Part shown: positions 63,196-64,000 of the stretch, in pieces
Layout of the letters: the number at the start of each line of letters is the position of its first letter
Numbering within the stretch: position 1 is the first letter of the stretch
DNA from: Acanthosepion esculentum
Taxonomy: Eukaryota > Mollusca > Cephalopoda > Sepiida > Sepiidae
Assembly (NCBI GenBank): GCA_964036315.1
Contig: OZ038488.1
Span: forward strand, 64,267,254-64,331,253
Reading direction: 5' to 3'
DNA length: 64,000 nt
Translations under genes and position numbers: made by a program
The notes under the pieces: generated by a model
Told to the model about the DNA's origin: nothing
The model's input: the letters and a program-made list of their open reading frames with translations, nothing else
Databases searched by the model: none

Positions 63196-63371
63196 GGAAA
63201 CACCAGATAGTCTGAAACGAATTTAATGTCAATAAGAAATCTTTGTTCTAAAAGAAGTTGATCTGGGGTTATCCCAATATGTACTGGCGTCACCCTAAGA
63301 GATACCAAAGTAGACTTTGCACTGTGTCACACCAGACCATCAGAGTAGACATGTACACCAGAGAGTTAACC

Positions 63372-63640
63372 TGTAAGGTAACCTCCTAACCACCAGGCAC
63401 AGATTCACGTCTCACAGGATGTCAATTACTACCCACGACAAACAAGTAGGTGGTGGGACAACGGGATCATAGGAAAATATATAAGCGCCTCACAAAACAG
63501 AGGTTCTGGCATCTTCCCAAGAAGATTCACGTTCGACGAAAGCACCCGAAGCTACACACCCTAACGCCTGGAGGTGAATAAACAATAACTTTATTTATGA
63601 GAGGATTTGTGTTCTCATTAGACTTTAAAGTGACATTACA
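63372..63640 (+). mobile_element. Putative solo LTR
   Basis: A 269-bp segment with ends 'tgtaa' and 'ttaca' (inverted TG...CA), a TATA-like 'aaaatatataagcgc' at about 63475, and a polyadenylation-like 'aataaa' at about 63579 followed by a T-rich stretch. This is the promoter-R-polyA layout of an LTR. No flanking target duplication and no internal region were found, and the family is unknown. Confidence 0.45.
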
Positions 63641-63669
63641 CTAAAGATAAGACATGCAAGTTTAAAGAT

Positions 63670-63912
63670 CATTGTGATCTTATTCTTTATTCCAACTCAA
63701 TGCTGCTTATATAACGATTTTCTTTCTCTTCTTCTATGTGCCGTGTCCCTTCAGGACATAAGCTATCATGGCTCTCCACGACTTCCTATCTCATTGTGAT
63801 CTTTTTCTTTATTCCAAATCAATGCTGCTTATATAACGGTTTTCCTTCTCTTCTATGTGCCGTGTCCCTTCAGGACATAAGCTATCATGGCTCTCCACGA
63901 CTTCCTACCTCG
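63670..63912 (-). repeat. LINE-R 3' end, tandem duplicated (122 bp)
   Basis: Two copies from about 63672 and 63794. Each holds 'attctttattcca', 'caatgctgcttatataacg', a CTT-rich tail and the LINE-R end 'atgtgccgtgtcccttcagg' with 'ctatcatggctctccacgac'. Near-identity of the copies indicates a recent duplication. Confidence 0.85.
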
Positions 63913-64000
63913 TGTGACAGTTTCTCTCTCTTTGCTAAGACACCGCCAACCGTTCCCTCAACCGTTCACACAAGCTTCTCAGGAAAGTGCTTCCATTCCT

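Overview
This window looks like repeat-dense, intron-poor noncoding DNA from an animal, most likely a mollusc and probably a coleoid cephalopod such as an octopus. The basis is the repeat mix: APE-type RTE LINEs, several other LINE families, Penelope-like elements (PLEs), several tRNA-derived SINEs, Tc1/mariner/pogo/hAT relics, and about thirty long (TA)n, (CA)n, (GATA)n arrays. The taxonomic call rests on general familiarity with such genomes, not on a diagnostic gene. I found no intact host protein-coding gene. One 58-bp stretch at 15474-15531 (minus) has the form of a small internal exon. Nearly all long open frames are microsatellite translations or decayed transposon fragments.

Layout. 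0-9 kb: RTE LINE (minus), mariner relic, SINE-1, SINE-2, an RNase H-type LINE end, then a PLE whose terminal repeat carries a palindromic SINE-3 insertion with a 12-bp target duplication. 9-16 kb: LINE-J relic, a 948-bp Tc1 element with both terminal repeats, a foldback MITE, microsatellites. 16-20 kb: LINE-J, SINE-3, a PLE reverse transcriptase plus GIY-YIG relic (minus), PLE terminal repeats. 20-28 kb: LINE ends, a foldback element, a Tigger/pogo-like element with an internal duplication, a LINE RT, a GGAGCG-palindrome element. 28-31.8 kb: PLE with tandem and inverted terminal repeats, duplicated RTE LINE ends, a long CTT tract. 32-43 kb: four further LINE blocks, including an RTE-hAT chimera amplified as a 179-bp tandem array. 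43-46.5 kb: three RTE LINE 3' ends and a mariner end. 46.5-55.4 kb: AT-rich mosaic of two unclassified repeat families (Rep-4, Rep-5) with a TA-flanked MITE family. 55.4-64 kb: RTE LINE, a 5S rRNA/tRNA-like composite, SINEs, a PLE bounded by inverted terminal repeats, a putative solo LTR, and a duplicated LINE 3' end.

The most interesting signal is functional RNA inside the repeats. The PLE terminal repeats (called pLTR-A here) contain a 59-nt type I hammerhead ribozyme fold at 61765-61823 (+), with an identical sequence at 60671-60729 (-) and a close copy at 28967-29026 (-). Every pLTR-A copy begins at a (TA)n tract. A weaker hammerhead-like core is also found in the SINE-3 family, a tRNA-headed repeat with inverted ends. 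PLEs are known to carry hammerheads (published work on Penelope-like elements); the SINE-3 case and the (TA)n association are my own observations here.

Names used: LINE-R (RTE-like), LINE-J (jockey/CR1-like), LINE-H (RNase H-bearing), PLE, pLTR-A and pLTR-B (PLE-associated terminal repeats), SINE-1/2/3, MITE-G, Rep-4, Rep-5. Boundaries come from comparing copies within the window by eye and are approximate unless a target duplication is stated.
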